Assembly (NCBI GenBank): GCA_963716095.1 | Contig: CAVQSV010000016.1 | Location: 186,001-250,000 of the forward strand | DNA: 64,000 nucleotides | Origin: Sva-07 sp963716095 | GTDB taxonomy: Bacteria > Actinomycetota > Acidimicrobiia > Acidimicrobiales > Ilumatobacteraceae | Direction: 5' to 3' | Part shown: in pieces, positions 49,784 to 60,659 of the stretch | How positions within the stretch are numbered: the stretch's first letter is position 1 | Layout: each line of letters begins with the position of its first letter | The notes under the pieces: generated by a model | The model's database searches: none | What the model saw: only the letters and a program-made list of their open reading frames with translations | Told to the model about the DNA's origin: nothing | Translations under genes and position numbers: made by a program

Positions 49784-50827
49784 ATGCAACGTCGTCCGGA
49801 AGTGGTGCTGTGGGGCGCTGGCATGGTCGCCGGCGTGCATGTGGCGGCCTGCCAGGCGCTCGACTGGCGAGTCGCGGCCGTCGCATCGCGGACCGGCACC
49901 CGGGCGGCGGCGCTGGCCCGCACCGTCAGGGCCAGGGCGACCACGTTCGACGACCTGGTCGCTCGCCGGCAGGGCGACATCGCGATCGTTGCCACTCCCC
50001 CGGCCGATCACGTCGACGCGGCGGCAGCGTTGCTCGACGCCGGCTACCACGTGGTGGTCGAAGCGCCGATGTCGTTCACGCTCGCCGGCGCCGACCAGCT
50101 GATCGCCGCCGAGACCGCCGCACAGCGCCCCGTGTTGTACTCCGAGCACCTCGCTGCCGCACCCACCGTCGACGGTCTGCTCGTGCGGGTCGCCGGCATC
50201 GGTCCGCTCACCCACCTCTCGGCACGAGCCACACAGGCGCCACCGTCGTGGAGACCCGAAGATGGTGTCGCAGCGCACTGGGGCGGCGGCGCACTGTTCG
50301 ATCTCGGCGTGCACCCCGTCGGCCTCACGCTGCGAACTGCCCTGGAATCGGGCGCTGGACGTCCCGTCTCGTTGAGTGCGGTCATCGTCGACGCCGGCAC
50401 ACGCCACGAACACGGCACGATCAAACTGCGCTTCGAGTCCGGCCTGGTCGCCACGGTGGTCGCACGGTGGCAACCCGATGCGCTGCCCGATTGGGATCTG
50501 CAGGCGTCGAGCGCCAGTGCGGTGCTCCGCGCGGAGCTGTACCCGTCTCCCACACTCGAGCACAACGGTGATCCGGTGGCGATCGGCCCGCCGATTCGGG
50601 CAGGCGGGCCATCGCTGGTCGACGACTACGGCTACGCGCCGCAGCTCAAGCGATTCTGGACCAACATCCGCACCGGCCGCCCGGTGCCGGCCACGTCACG
50701 GCTCGGACGTCAGGTGCTCGACGTGATCTGTGCCGCTCACTGGTCGGCCGGCCAGGGAGCGATCGACGTTCCACTTCCCTTCACGGGCCCCCGAGATCAG
50801 ACCCCGGCCCAGCTCTTCGAGATGTGA
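49784..50827 (+). CDS. Gfo/Idh/MocA-family oxidoreductase
   Basis: A 347-residue NAD(P)-dependent oxidoreductase. The Rossmann motif VVLWGAGMVAGVHVAACQAL is at the N-terminus, followed by DIAIVATPPADHVDAAAALLDAGYHVVVEAPM, where the usual catalytic EKP reads EAP, and GGGALFDLGVHPVGL, which carries the Asp-x-x-x-His catalytic residues of the family. The Lys to Ala change in EKP suggests altered chemistry or a non-catalytic role. Substrates are usually sugars or cyclitols. It is divergent from the PBP gene (48 bases between starts) and convergent with glgC; its stop lies inside the 50823-50855 palindrome. Confidence 0.85.
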   Translation: MQRRPEVVLWGAGMVAGVHVAACQALDWRVAAVASRTGTRAAALARTVRARATTFDDLVARRQGDIAIVATPPADHVDAAAALLDAGYHVVVEAPMSFTLAGADQLIAAETAAQRPVLYSEHLAAAPTVDGLLVRVAGIGPLTHLSARATQAPPSWRPEDGVAAHWGGGALFDLGVHPVGLTLRTALESGAGRPVSLSAVIVDAGTRHEHGTIKLRFESGLVATVVARWQPDALPDWDLQASSASAVLRAELYPSPTLEHNGDPVAIGPPIRAGGPSLVDDYGYAPQLKRFWTNIRTGRPVPATSRLGRQVLDVICAAHWSAGQGAIDVPLPFTGPRDQTPAQLFEM

Positions 50828-50855
50828 CGTTTGGTGTCAGACACCAGACGTCACA
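50823..50855. repeat. GGTGTC-type 33-base palindrome between convergent genes
   Basis: Arms TGTGACGTTTGGTGTC (50823-50838) and GACACCAGACGTCACA (50840-50855) around a single A; 15 of 16 positions pair (one G-T). The stop codon of the oxidoreductase gene (50825-50827) is inside the left arm and the glgC stop is 3 bases beyond the right arm. It therefore looks like a shared terminator. The core matches 26218-26250 and 36737-36769. Confidence 0.85.
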
Positions 50856-50857
50856 GG

Positions 50858-52087
50858 TCAGCCGTGAGCGAGGTCGCGCCCCTTCTCGATCACCACGACG
50901 CCTTCGTCACTGACGGTGAAGCGTTCTCGATCGGCGTCGAGTTCGAGCCCGACCCGTTCCCAGTCGGGCACGATCACGTTCTTGTCGACGATGCACCGGT
51001 GCAGGCGCACGCCGGCACCGATGTGGACGTCGGGGAAGATGATCGAATCGGTGACATGAGCGTCGTGGTCGATGAACGTGCCAGGCCCGACGATCGAACG
51101 CTCGACGTGCGAACCCGAGATGATCGAGCCCTGACACAGCAGGCTGCCATCGACGAACGACGGCTCGCCGCCGCGCCCGCGTGACACCTTCGCCGGCGGC
51201 AGCCCCCGCCGGGTGGTGTACACCGGCCAGTGCTCGTTGTACAGGTTGAAGACCGGCACCGGAGCGATCAGATCCATGTTCGCGTGGAAGAACGAGTCGA
51301 TCGTGCCGACATCTCGCCAGTAGCCCTTCTCGCGGTCGTCCTGGCCCGGAATGTCGTTCTTCGAGAAGTCGTACACCCGCGCCACGCCGGCATCGGTGAG
51401 CGCCGGGATCACGTGGCTGCCGAGGTCGGTGTACTGGTTCTCGCGCGGGGTCACCACGTCGATCAACGTCTGGGTGTCGAACACGTAGTTGCCCATGCTG
51501 GCCAGACACATCTCGTCGTTGCCCGGCATCGTCGGTGGGTCGGCCACCTTCTCGTGGAACGCCAGGATCTTGCCGTCGTCGTCGACCTCGATGACGCCGA
51601 AGTCCCTCGCCTCGTGCTTGGGCACCGGGATCGCCGCCACGGTCACACCCGCACCGCTCTCGCGATGCTCGTCGATCATCTGGCGGGGGTCCATCCGGTA
51701 GATGTGATCGGCACCGAAGACGGCGACGATGTCGGGCGACTCGTCGGCGATCAGGTTCAGGTTCTGGTAGATCGCATCCGCCGAACCCTGGAACCAGTAG
51801 GGGCCCCGACGCATCTGGGCGGGCACCGGGGTGACGTAGTTGTCGAGCATCGCCGAGAAGCGCCAGGTCTGGGAGATGTGACGGTCGAGGCTGTGGCTCT
51901 TGTACTGCGTGAGCACCACGATCTTCAGGTAGCCGGCGTTGGCGAAGTTCGACAGTGCGAAGTCGATCAGCCGATACGTCCCGGCAAAGGGCACTGCGGG
52001 CTTCGCCCGGTCGTTGGTGAGCGGCGCCAGGCGCTTGCCTTCCCCGCCAGCCAACACGATCACGAGAACTTTCGGTTCGATGGCCAT
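50858..52087 (-). CDS. glgC: glucose-1-phosphate adenylyltransferase
   Basis: A 409-residue ADP-glucose pyrophosphorylase, the first committed step of glycogen synthesis. The nucleotidyl-transferase motif VLAGGEGKRLAPLTNDRAKPAVPFAGTYRLIDFALSN is at the N-terminus, followed by WFQGSADAIYQNLNLI, FGADHIYRMD and YWRDVGTIDSFFHANMDL; the C-terminal left-handed beta helix has repeated hexapeptides (SIISGSHVERSIVGPG...). Length is normal. The glgA gene lies upstream on the same strand with a 76-base gap, so they are probably co-regulated. Confidence 0.95.
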   Translation of the reverse strand: MAIEPKVLVIVLAGGEGKRLAPLTNDRAKPAVPFAGTYRLIDFALSNFANAGYLKIVVLTQYKSHSLDRHISQTWRFSAMLDNYVTPVPAQMRRGPYWFQGSADAIYQNLNLIADESPDIVAVFGADHIYRMDPRQMIDEHRESGAGVTVAAIPVPKHEARDFGVIEVDDDGKILAFHEKVADPPTMPGNDEMCLASMGNYVFDTQTLIDVVTPRENQYTDLGSHVIPALTDAGVARVYDFSKNDIPGQDDREKGYWRDVGTIDSFFHANMDLIAPVPVFNLYNEHWPVYTTRRGLPPAKVSRGRGGEPSFVDGSLLCQGSIISGSHVERSIVGPGTFIDHDAHVTDSIIFPDVHIGAGVRLHRCIVDKNVIVPDWERVGLELDADRERFTVSDEGVVVIEKGRDLAHG

Positions 52088-52163
52088 CGCTCGCAACCGT
52101 ACACAGGAGGCAGCCGACCGCCGTGACGGTCGGTTCCGATTCGTGACCTTGGTCCGCGAATCG

Positions 52164-53546
52164 CTATCGCCCGTTCGCCTGCAATTCGTCGTAGAGCGCG
52201 AGGTACTCACGTGCCGGTGTGCTCCACGACCAGTCGATCGCCATCACCCGCTTCTGGATCGCCGCTCGGCGACGCCGATCGCGCAGGCGACGCTCAGCCC
52301 GGAACAGCGCGGCGAGGAGATCCTCGGTTGCAGCACGACGAGCAACGAATCCGGTGCCGGCGCGATGCAGATCGGCGTCGGTCACGGTGTCGACGAGGCC
52401 ACCGACAGCGGTGACCAGCGGGATCGCCCCGTACCGCATCGCTTGCATCTGGGTGAGCCCACAGGGCTCGAACCGGCTCGGCATCAGGTAGAGGTCGGCA
52501 CCTGCGAACATCATGTGCGACAGCGCTTCGTCGTAGCCGTCGACGAACGCCAACGACGCTGGATGCTCGGCGGCAAGCTGATGCAATCGCGCAGCAAGGC
52601 CTGCGTCCCCCGACCCCAGCACCGCCAACCGCATCGGGATCTGTTCGAGCAGTGGGACCAGCGGGGCGAGCAGGTCGACGCCCTTCTGATGCGTCAGCCG
52701 GGTGACCACCGCGGCGAGCAGGACACCGTCGTCGGGGAACCCCACCCGGTCGAGCAGCGCCGCGCGATTCTCGGTTCTGGCCTCGAGTGTCGAGGCGTCG
52801 AACGGACGGGCGATCAGCGGGTCGTTCGCGGGATCCCACACATCGGTGTCGATGCCGTTCAAGATTCCGACCAACGCCTCGGCACGGTTGCGCAGCGGCT
52901 CGTCGACGCCGAAGCCGCCTTCGGGCGTGACGATCTCGGTCGCGTAGTGAGGTGACACCGCCACGATGCGGTCGGCCAATGCCAGCGCGCCGGTCAGCGG
53001 GTTGGTGCCGCCCCACCATTCGTAGTGAGCTGCGCGAGGTCCGATCCGGTCGAGCCACGAGGCATCGGCAACGCCCTGGTAGGCGAGGTTGTGGATCGAC
53101 ACCACGGTGGGCGGCGGCTCGCTCAGCGCAGCCAGCACCGGCCCCGTGTGCCAATCGTTCAGGTGCAAGACGTCGGGCGGATCGTCCGCGACGTACGCAG
53201 CGACCGCCCGGGCGAAGCAGAAGAAGCGCTCGCTGTTGTCCGGCCAGCCCTCGCCGGATGCTTCGAGGTAGGGGTGCGGCCGGGCCATACCAGGAACCGA
53301 GACCAGGTTGATCTGCCCCACCGACGGGTGATGACCCCGACGAACCGATGCCGCGCCCACCCACTCGGGCACGTCGAGGGAGAACGTGGTCTCGTCGACC
53401 AGGGAGACATCGCCGTAGTCGGGCATCACCATCTCGAGATCGACACCCAGACGCCGCAGCTCGGTACCGAGACCCGCCGCAGCAGCGGCCAGCCCGCCCA
53501 CGGTCGCGACCGGCGTCAACTCGGCGGCGGCAAAGACGACTCGCAT
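52164..53546 (-). CDS. glgA: glycogen synthase, GT5 type
   Basis: A 460-residue ADP-glucose-dependent glucan synthase. The GT-B fold is evident: MRVVFAAAELTPVATVGGLAAAAAGL at the N-terminus, HLNDWHTGPVL, VSIHNLAYQG, AVVTRLTHQKGVDLL and LMPSRFEPCGLTQMQAM with the catalytic Glu. In most GlgA proteins the N-terminal loop is K-x-G-G-L and the Lys contacts ADP-glucose; here the Lys position is Thr (TVGGL). The rest of the active site looks intact. It is divergent from ppc (71 bases between starts) and is transcribed towards glgC. The start MRVVFAAAE at 53546 places the first beta strand correctly. Confidence 0.9.
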   Translation of the reverse strand: MRVVFAAAELTPVATVGGLAAAAAGLGTELRRLGVDLEMVMPDYGDVSLVDETTFSLDVPEWVGAASVRRGHHPSVGQINLVSVPGMARPHPYLEASGEGWPDNSERFFCFARAVAAYVADDPPDVLHLNDWHTGPVLAALSEPPPTVVSIHNLAYQGVADASWLDRIGPRAAHYEWWGGTNPLTGALALADRIVAVSPHYATEIVTPEGGFGVDEPLRNRAEALVGILNGIDTDVWDPANDPLIARPFDASTLEARTENRAALLDRVGFPDDGVLLAAVVTRLTHQKGVDLLAPLVPLLEQIPMRLAVLGSGDAGLAARLHQLAAEHPASLAFVDGYDEALSHMMFAGADLYLMPSRFEPCGLTQMQAMRYGAIPLVTAVGGLVDTVTDADLHRAGTGFVARRAATEDLLAALFRAERRLRDRRRRAAIQKRVMAIDWSWSTPAREYLALYDELQANGR

Positions 53547-53617
53547 TCCAACAGTCTGCCCCGGCACCGTTGGCGGCGCCGGTTTCCTTCCGAAGGTCGC
53601 ACGGCTTGACTGTCACC

Positions 53618-56377
<2,760 letters not shown>

Positions 56378-56431
56378 ACAGGCCGTCTGTCGCCTCGGCG
56401 AATTTCGGGGTCGTTGCTCTACTCTGCGACC

Positions 56432-57352
56432 ATGACACTCAGCCGACGGGCACGGTTCTTCCGCAAACGAATCGCCAAGTTCGAGGTGGGCGACGACGTC
56501 CCGATCGAGGAACGGCGCGCCAACATGGACAAGCTCGACTCGATCCCGCGCCCGCGCAAGGTCGACTACGTCGACACGCACGTCGGCGGCATCCCGGCGA
56601 TCGTGGCGACCCCGACCGAAGTCCAGCCGGACCGCCACATCCTGTACATCCACGGCGGCGCCTACGTCCTCGGATCACCGAAGAGCCATATCGCCATGTG
56701 TGCCCGACTCGCCAAGCGGGCTGCAGCCACGGTCACCGTGATCGACTATCGGCTCGCTCCCGAGCACGTCTATCCGGCCGCAATCGACGACTGCGTCGTC
56801 GCGTACCGGGCGATCACTGCCGACGTCGACCCGTCGCTCGTCACGATCGCCGGGGACTCTGCCGGCGGTGGTGCCACGCTGGCGACGCTCGGAGCGCTCA
56901 AGGCCGGAGGCGATCCGATGCCAGGGGCGGCCTATGTGCTCTCGCCGTGGGCCGACCTGACGGCCTCGGGCGAGTCGGTGGTCACCCGAGAACCCTTCGA
57001 CCCGATGTTCGACGGTGACGGTCTGATCGAGGCAGCAACCACCTATGCGGGTGACACCCCGCTGGACCACCCCGGTGTGTCACCGTTGTTCGCCGACCCG
57101 ACCGGCTACCCCCCGACCCTGATCCAGACCGGTATGGACGAGATCCTGCTGTCCGATTCGACCCGGCTCGCCGAGCGCTACACCGCCGCCGGCGTCGAGG
57201 TGCGCCTCGACCTGCGCGACGACCTGTGGCACGTGTATCCGATGCTCGCCGGCTACATGCCGGAGGCCACCGACGCGCTGGTCCGCGCTGCGGTGTTCAT
57301 CCGCACACACACGCCCGCACCGTTCCCCGAGCCCGCCACCGTCCCGGCATGA
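56432..57352 (+). CDS. alpha/beta hydrolase of the HSL (GDSAGG) family
   Basis: A 306-residue esterase or lipase-like hydrolase. The oxyanion-hole motif HGGAYVLGSP (about residues 75) and nucleophile elbow GDSAGGGATLA with Ser about residue 147 are typical of the hormone-sensitive-lipase family; the acid is probably Asp in QTGMDEILLSDS and the His in DDLWHVYPML. Substrate unknown. The start MTLSRRARFFRKR has a basic N-terminus but no clear signal peptide. Its stop overlaps the LLM oxidoreductase start (ATGA), so the two genes are co-translated. Confidence 0.9.
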   Translation: MTLSRRARFFRKRIAKFEVGDDVPIEERRANMDKLDSIPRPRKVDYVDTHVGGIPAIVATPTEVQPDRHILYIHGGAYVLGSPKSHIAMCARLAKRAAATVTVIDYRLAPEHVYPAAIDDCVVAYRAITADVDPSLVTIAGDSAGGGATLATLGALKAGGDPMPGAAYVLSPWADLTASGESVVTREPFDPMFDGDGLIEAATTYAGDTPLDHPGVSPLFADPTGYPPTLIQTGMDEILLSDSTRLAERYTAAGVEVRLDLRDDLWHVYPMLAGYMPEATDALVRAAVFIRTHTPAPFPEPATVPA

Positions 57353-58389
57353 ACTCGCCGCGGTTCCCCGAGCTCGGCTTCTACACGCTCGCCGGAGGCG
57401 CGCAGAACCCCCGCGACCTCGTCCCCGAGTGCCAGCAGGCCGAAGCACTCGGCTTGGGCGCCGTGTTCATCAGCGAGCGGTTCAATGTCAAGGAGGCCGT
57501 GACACTCTCGGGGGCTGCTGCGGTCGCCACCACGAACATGCAGATCATCACGGGCGCGACGAACCACAACACGCGTCACCCGATCGTCACCGCGTCGTAC
57601 GCCACGACGATGCACCGGCTCACCGGCGGCCGGTTCGTGCTCGGCATCGGCCGGGGCATCGCCCCGATGTTCGACGCCTACGGCATCCCGCGAATCACCA
57701 CCGCACAGATGGAGGACTTCACCGACGTGATGCGCCGCCTGTGGCACGGCGACACGATCATCGGCCACGACGGCCCGATCGGTTCGTATCCCGTGCTCCG
57801 ACTCGACCCGACATTCGACGAGGACATCCCGTTGGGCCTGGTGGCGTTCGGTCCGAACTCGTTGGCGTTGGGCGGGCGGGCGTTCGACCACGTGATCCTG
57901 CACACGTTCTTCACCGACGAGACCCTCCAGCGTTGCGTTCGCACGGTCAAGGACGCCGCGGAACGCGCCGGACGTGATCCCGATTCGGTCACGGTGTGGT
58001 CGTGTTTCGCAACGATCGGCGACCACCTGTCCGAGCCCGTGCGCCTGAAGAAGACCGTCGGGCGGCTCGCCACCTACCTCCAGGCATACGGCGACCTGAT
58101 GGTCGAGACCAACCGGTGGGACCCTGCGGTGCTCGCCGCGTTCCGCGCCGACGACATGGTCGCCGGATTCCGCGGCGCGATCGACGTGAGCGCCACGACC
58201 GAACAGCTCGAACACATCGCCACGTTGATCCCCGACGAGTGGCTGGCGCCGTCCGCGAGCGGGTCCGCACAGCAGTGCGCAGCCGCCGTACGCGGCCAGT
58301 TCGATCTCGGCGCCGATGCGGTGATCATGCACGGCGCGAGCCCCGACGAACTCTCCCCCATCGTCGACGCCTACGCCGGTCAGGGGTGA
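57349..58389 (+). CDS. LLM-class F420-dependent oxidoreductase
   Basis: A 346-residue luciferase-like monooxygenase-fold protein, probably F420-dependent. It begins with the TIM-barrel strand PELGFYTLAGGAQNPRDLV and shows SERFNVKEAVTLSGAAAVATTNMQIITGATNHNTRHPI, RFVLGIGRGIAPMFDAYG and a C-terminal coenzyme-binding region (GADAVIMHGASPDELSPIV). This pattern matches a group of actinobacterial F420-type LLM proteins. The substrate is unknown; co-translation with an esterase suggests a joint catabolic step. A hairpin at 58404-58431 follows, facing the HNH gene. Confidence 0.85.
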   Translation: MNSPRFPELGFYTLAGGAQNPRDLVPECQQAEALGLGAVFISERFNVKEAVTLSGAAAVATTNMQIITGATNHNTRHPIVTASYATTMHRLTGGRFVLGIGRGIAPMFDAYGIPRITTAQMEDFTDVMRRLWHGDTIIGHDGPIGSYPVLRLDPTFDEDIPLGLVAFGPNSLALGGRAFDHVILHTFFTDETLQRCVRTVKDAAERAGRDPDSVTVWSCFATIGDHLSEPVRLKKTVGRLATYLQAYGDLMVETNRWDPAVLAAFRADDMVAGFRGAIDVSATTEQLEHIATLIPDEWLAPSASGSAQQCAAAVRGQFDLGADAVIMHGASPDELSPIVDAYAGQG

Positions 58390-58403
58390 CCCCAGGACGA
58401 TTC

Positions 58404-58431
58404 GGGCGAGCGCAGTGGCGACCGCTCGCCC
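58404..58431. terminator. bidirectional terminator hairpin
   Basis: GGGCGAGCG (58404-58412) and CGCTCGCCC (58423-58431) pair with a 10-base loop. It lies between the stops of the LLM gene (58389, plus) and the HNH gene (58439, minus). Confidence 0.65.
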
Positions 58432-58438
58432 CACATCG

Positions 58439-59794
58439 TCAGGCGGTGACTCGATCAGCGTGATCAGGTGCGGTGCTTCTCAGACTGGTGCTGGAGCCGC
58501 TCGCCGGTGAGCGGTCGATGGTGTTTCCGGTCCAGTCGACCGTTCCGTCGGGTCGGGTCCAGGTTGCCACCCGATCGATGGTCATCGTGAGGCCCCAGCC
58601 GCCTTCGTGCACCTGATGGTGGTGGCGTTCGCACAGTGGGAGCAGGTTGTCGATGTCGGTGGGGCCGGAGTCTCGCCACCACCATCGCACGTGGTGAATC
58701 CGACACGCCGAGAACCCGACCGTGCAATCGGGGTGGGCGCACGTGCGATGCATCGCCCGCAACGCCCGCCGCTGGGCACGGTTGGCGGTGCGTTGGGTGC
58801 GGCCCACATCGAGGGCTTCACCGTTGCTGCCGAGCACCACCGGGATGATCTCGGCCTCGCAGCACATCCGCCGCACCGTCGACACCGGCAGCGGCACCCC
58901 GTCGTCGGTCTCGCAGATGCTGTGGTCGTGGAACCCGTCGACGAGCGTGCGGTAGTCGATCAGCACCGACATCTCCGGCACGTTCGGCAGCCGTTCCGCC
59001 CCGCCGCGAGCGCCGTCCACCATCGCGGCGGGGTCGTCGGTGTCGACGGTGTCGACGGTGTCGTCGAAGCGTCCGTCGCCGGACACCGCCTCGACGAAGG
59101 CACCCACCTGGAGCTGGCTCCATGGCGTCCGGGCGTTGCCGTCGGCGGCGCGCAGGCGGGCCGTCGTACGGTCGACGGCTGCCCACACCTGGGCATCTCG
59201 CACGGGGTCGAGTTCCAAGCGGGTCACGCACATTCCCGACACCTTGTCGGTCCAACGCTTCACCGTCGACGCCCGACGCTGCGCATCGAGTTCGTCGGCG
59301 TCGGAACCGTGCCGGGAGTCGGCGACGATCTTGCGTGCCAATTCGCGGCAACGGCGAGTGAACGAGTCGACCCCCTGCGTGCCGGCTGCCGCGAGCAGCG
59401 ACGGCTCATGATCGTCGAAGTCGGCTCGCTGTGCGGGCTCGAGGCCCCTGCGGGCGGTGGCCAGTGCGTCGAGGTGTCCGGCACTCACCACGCCGCTGCC
59501 GAGCGCCTCTTCGAACGCAGGGAGCGCATCGCCGACGTCGGTCCGCTCGGCGATCTCCCTGCTCTGTTTCGCCGATCTCCCGCCGGTACGGCCGAACATC
59601 GACTCGGGCGCCTCGGCCCGGCCGGTGTCGGCCAGCTCACGGGATCTCCGCGAGCACCGGACGTCGAACGCGTCGAGCGCCGCCCGGAGCCGTCGCGCTG
59701 CGGCGACCATTCCGGCGAGTTCGTCACGATCGGCGACATCGGGGTCGGCTGCGACAACCGCCTGGACGGCGGTTCGCAGTTGGTCGGTGTTCAT
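58439..59794 (-). CDS. DUF222 / HNH endonuclease-like protein (13E12-type)
   Basis: A 451-residue protein of the actinobacterial DUF222 family with a C-terminal HNH nuclease motif. The HNH part reads CAHPDCTVGFSACRIHHVRWWWRDSGPTDIDNLLPLCERHHHQVH, with the two CxxC-like zinc ligands and the catalytic His. The N-terminal helical domain is DUF222. These genes are often multi-copy in actinobacteria and their function is unclear (the mycobacterial 13E12 repeat family is related). It is convergent with the LLM gene and stands alone. The start MNTDQLRTAVQAVV is used. Confidence 0.88.
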   Translation of the reverse strand: MNTDQLRTAVQAVVAADPDVADRDELAGMVAAARRLRAALDAFDVRCSRRSRELADTGRAEAPESMFGRTGGRSAKQSREIAERTDVGDALPAFEEALGSGVVSAGHLDALATARRGLEPAQRADFDDHEPSLLAAAGTQGVDSFTRRCRELARKIVADSRHGSDADELDAQRRASTVKRWTDKVSGMCVTRLELDPVRDAQVWAAVDRTTARLRAADGNARTPWSQLQVGAFVEAVSGDGRFDDTVDTVDTDDPAAMVDGARGGAERLPNVPEMSVLIDYRTLVDGFHDHSICETDDGVPLPVSTVRRMCCEAEIIPVVLGSNGEALDVGRTQRTANRAQRRALRAMHRTCAHPDCTVGFSACRIHHVRWWWRDSGPTDIDNLLPLCERHHHQVHEGGWGLTMTIDRVATWTRPDGTVDWTGNTIDRSPASGSSTSLRSTAPDHADRVTA

Positions 59795-59943
59795 GTCAAG
59801 TCCTCCAGTCGACGTGTACGGATGGAGGGGAGTCGGTACAGACAAGTATGACGAGGGGCTGTCACAGAGTTCGCGAGTGGCTGATGCAAGGCGTCCGCTT
59901 CAACGTGGGTCATGCCTGCGCCCTGGGCGGCAGCGGGTGAGAC

Positions 59944-60375
59944 TCAGGGCTGCAGGCGCAGCGGATCGTCGACGCCGTGCAGGAGTCGACGCATCGCGCT
60001 CGCCATCCTTCGAGCGCGCACCTTCGCAGCCTCTGCCGACGGGCCGACGAAGTGCTCGTCGATCGTGCCGGTGAACAACTCCAGCCATCGCTCGAAGTGC
60101 TCGTCGGCGAACGGTGTGACCTCGTGTACCGGCTCGTGGGCGCGCAACGGATTGCCCTCGTAGCCCTGCTCGCCGAGGAGCTGCCAGGCCCAGAAGGCGG
60201 TGAGTGTGTCGATGTGCGACGGCCAGTCGACGTGGGCCGCTTCGAAGATCGGGCCGAGCAGCTCGTCCATCGCGGCGTATCGGTAGAACGACCGAACCAA
60301 CAGATCGATGTCGTCGCGCGTCGTGATGTCGGTTCGTTGGGCGAGATCGGCGTCGGTGAGCGGGTGAACGATCAC
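59944..60375 (-). CDS. truncated hemoglobin, group III
   Basis: A 143-residue globin. Group III features include VRSFYRYAAMDELLGPIFEAAHVDWPSHIDTLTAFWAWQLLG and YEGNPLRAHEPVHEVTPF, where the proximal His lies in the HEPVH region and the Tyr near the N-terminus faces the distal pocket. Group III globins are linked to NO or peroxide chemistry. The ATG overlaps the stop of the hemerythrin-like gene (ATGA at 60372-60375), and the run nirK / nsrR-like / ywiC-like / hemerythrin-like / trHb shares one orientation, consistent with an NO-response unit. Confidence 0.88.
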   Translation of the reverse strand: MIVHPLTDADLAQRTDITTRDDIDLLVRSFYRYAAMDELLGPIFEAAHVDWPSHIDTLTAFWAWQLLGEQGYEGNPLRAHEPVHEVTPFADEHFERWLELFTGTIDEHFVGPSAEAAKVRARRMASAMRRLLHGVDDPLRLQP

Positions 60376-60659
60376 GAAGCCCGCTGCTGTTCTCGTTCCA
60401 GCACCTGCGGGAACAGCAGGTCGTTCTCCTTGTGGACGTGCAGGTGGGTGTCGGCCTCGTGCTGTTCCAGTCCGGAGAACAGCACGCTGTGGGAGGCGCA
60501 GCCGTCGGCGCTTGGGGTGTCGTCGGTGGTCAGCGCTCGGAGTCGACGCAACAGCTCACCGTGGACCCCCATCACCTTGTCGACCAGGGCCTGCAGGCGG
60601 GGCAGTTCGTCCCAGAGGTAGCGGTGATGTGTGCTCACGAGATGATCGACGGCGCCCAT
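60372..60659 (-). CDS. hemerythrin-like (RIC/YtfE C-terminal-type) protein
   Basis: A 95-residue protein resembling the hemerythrin part of RIC/YtfE/ScdA, diiron proteins that repair Fe-S clusters damaged by NO. VDHLVSTHHRYLWDELPRLQ at the N-terminus, KVMGVHGELLRRLRAL, and FSGLEQHEADTHLHVHKENDLLFPQVL supply several of the His and Glu ligands. It is shorter than YtfE because it lacks the N-terminal domain, and is at the minimum size for a four-helix bundle. It overlaps both neighbours (25 bases with the YwiC-like gene, 4 bases with the globin gene). Confidence 0.8.
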   Translation of the reverse strand: MGAVDHLVSTHHRYLWDELPRLQALVDKVMGVHGELLRRLRALTTDDTPSADGCASHSVLFSGLEQHEADTHLHVHKENDLLFPQVLEREQQRAS

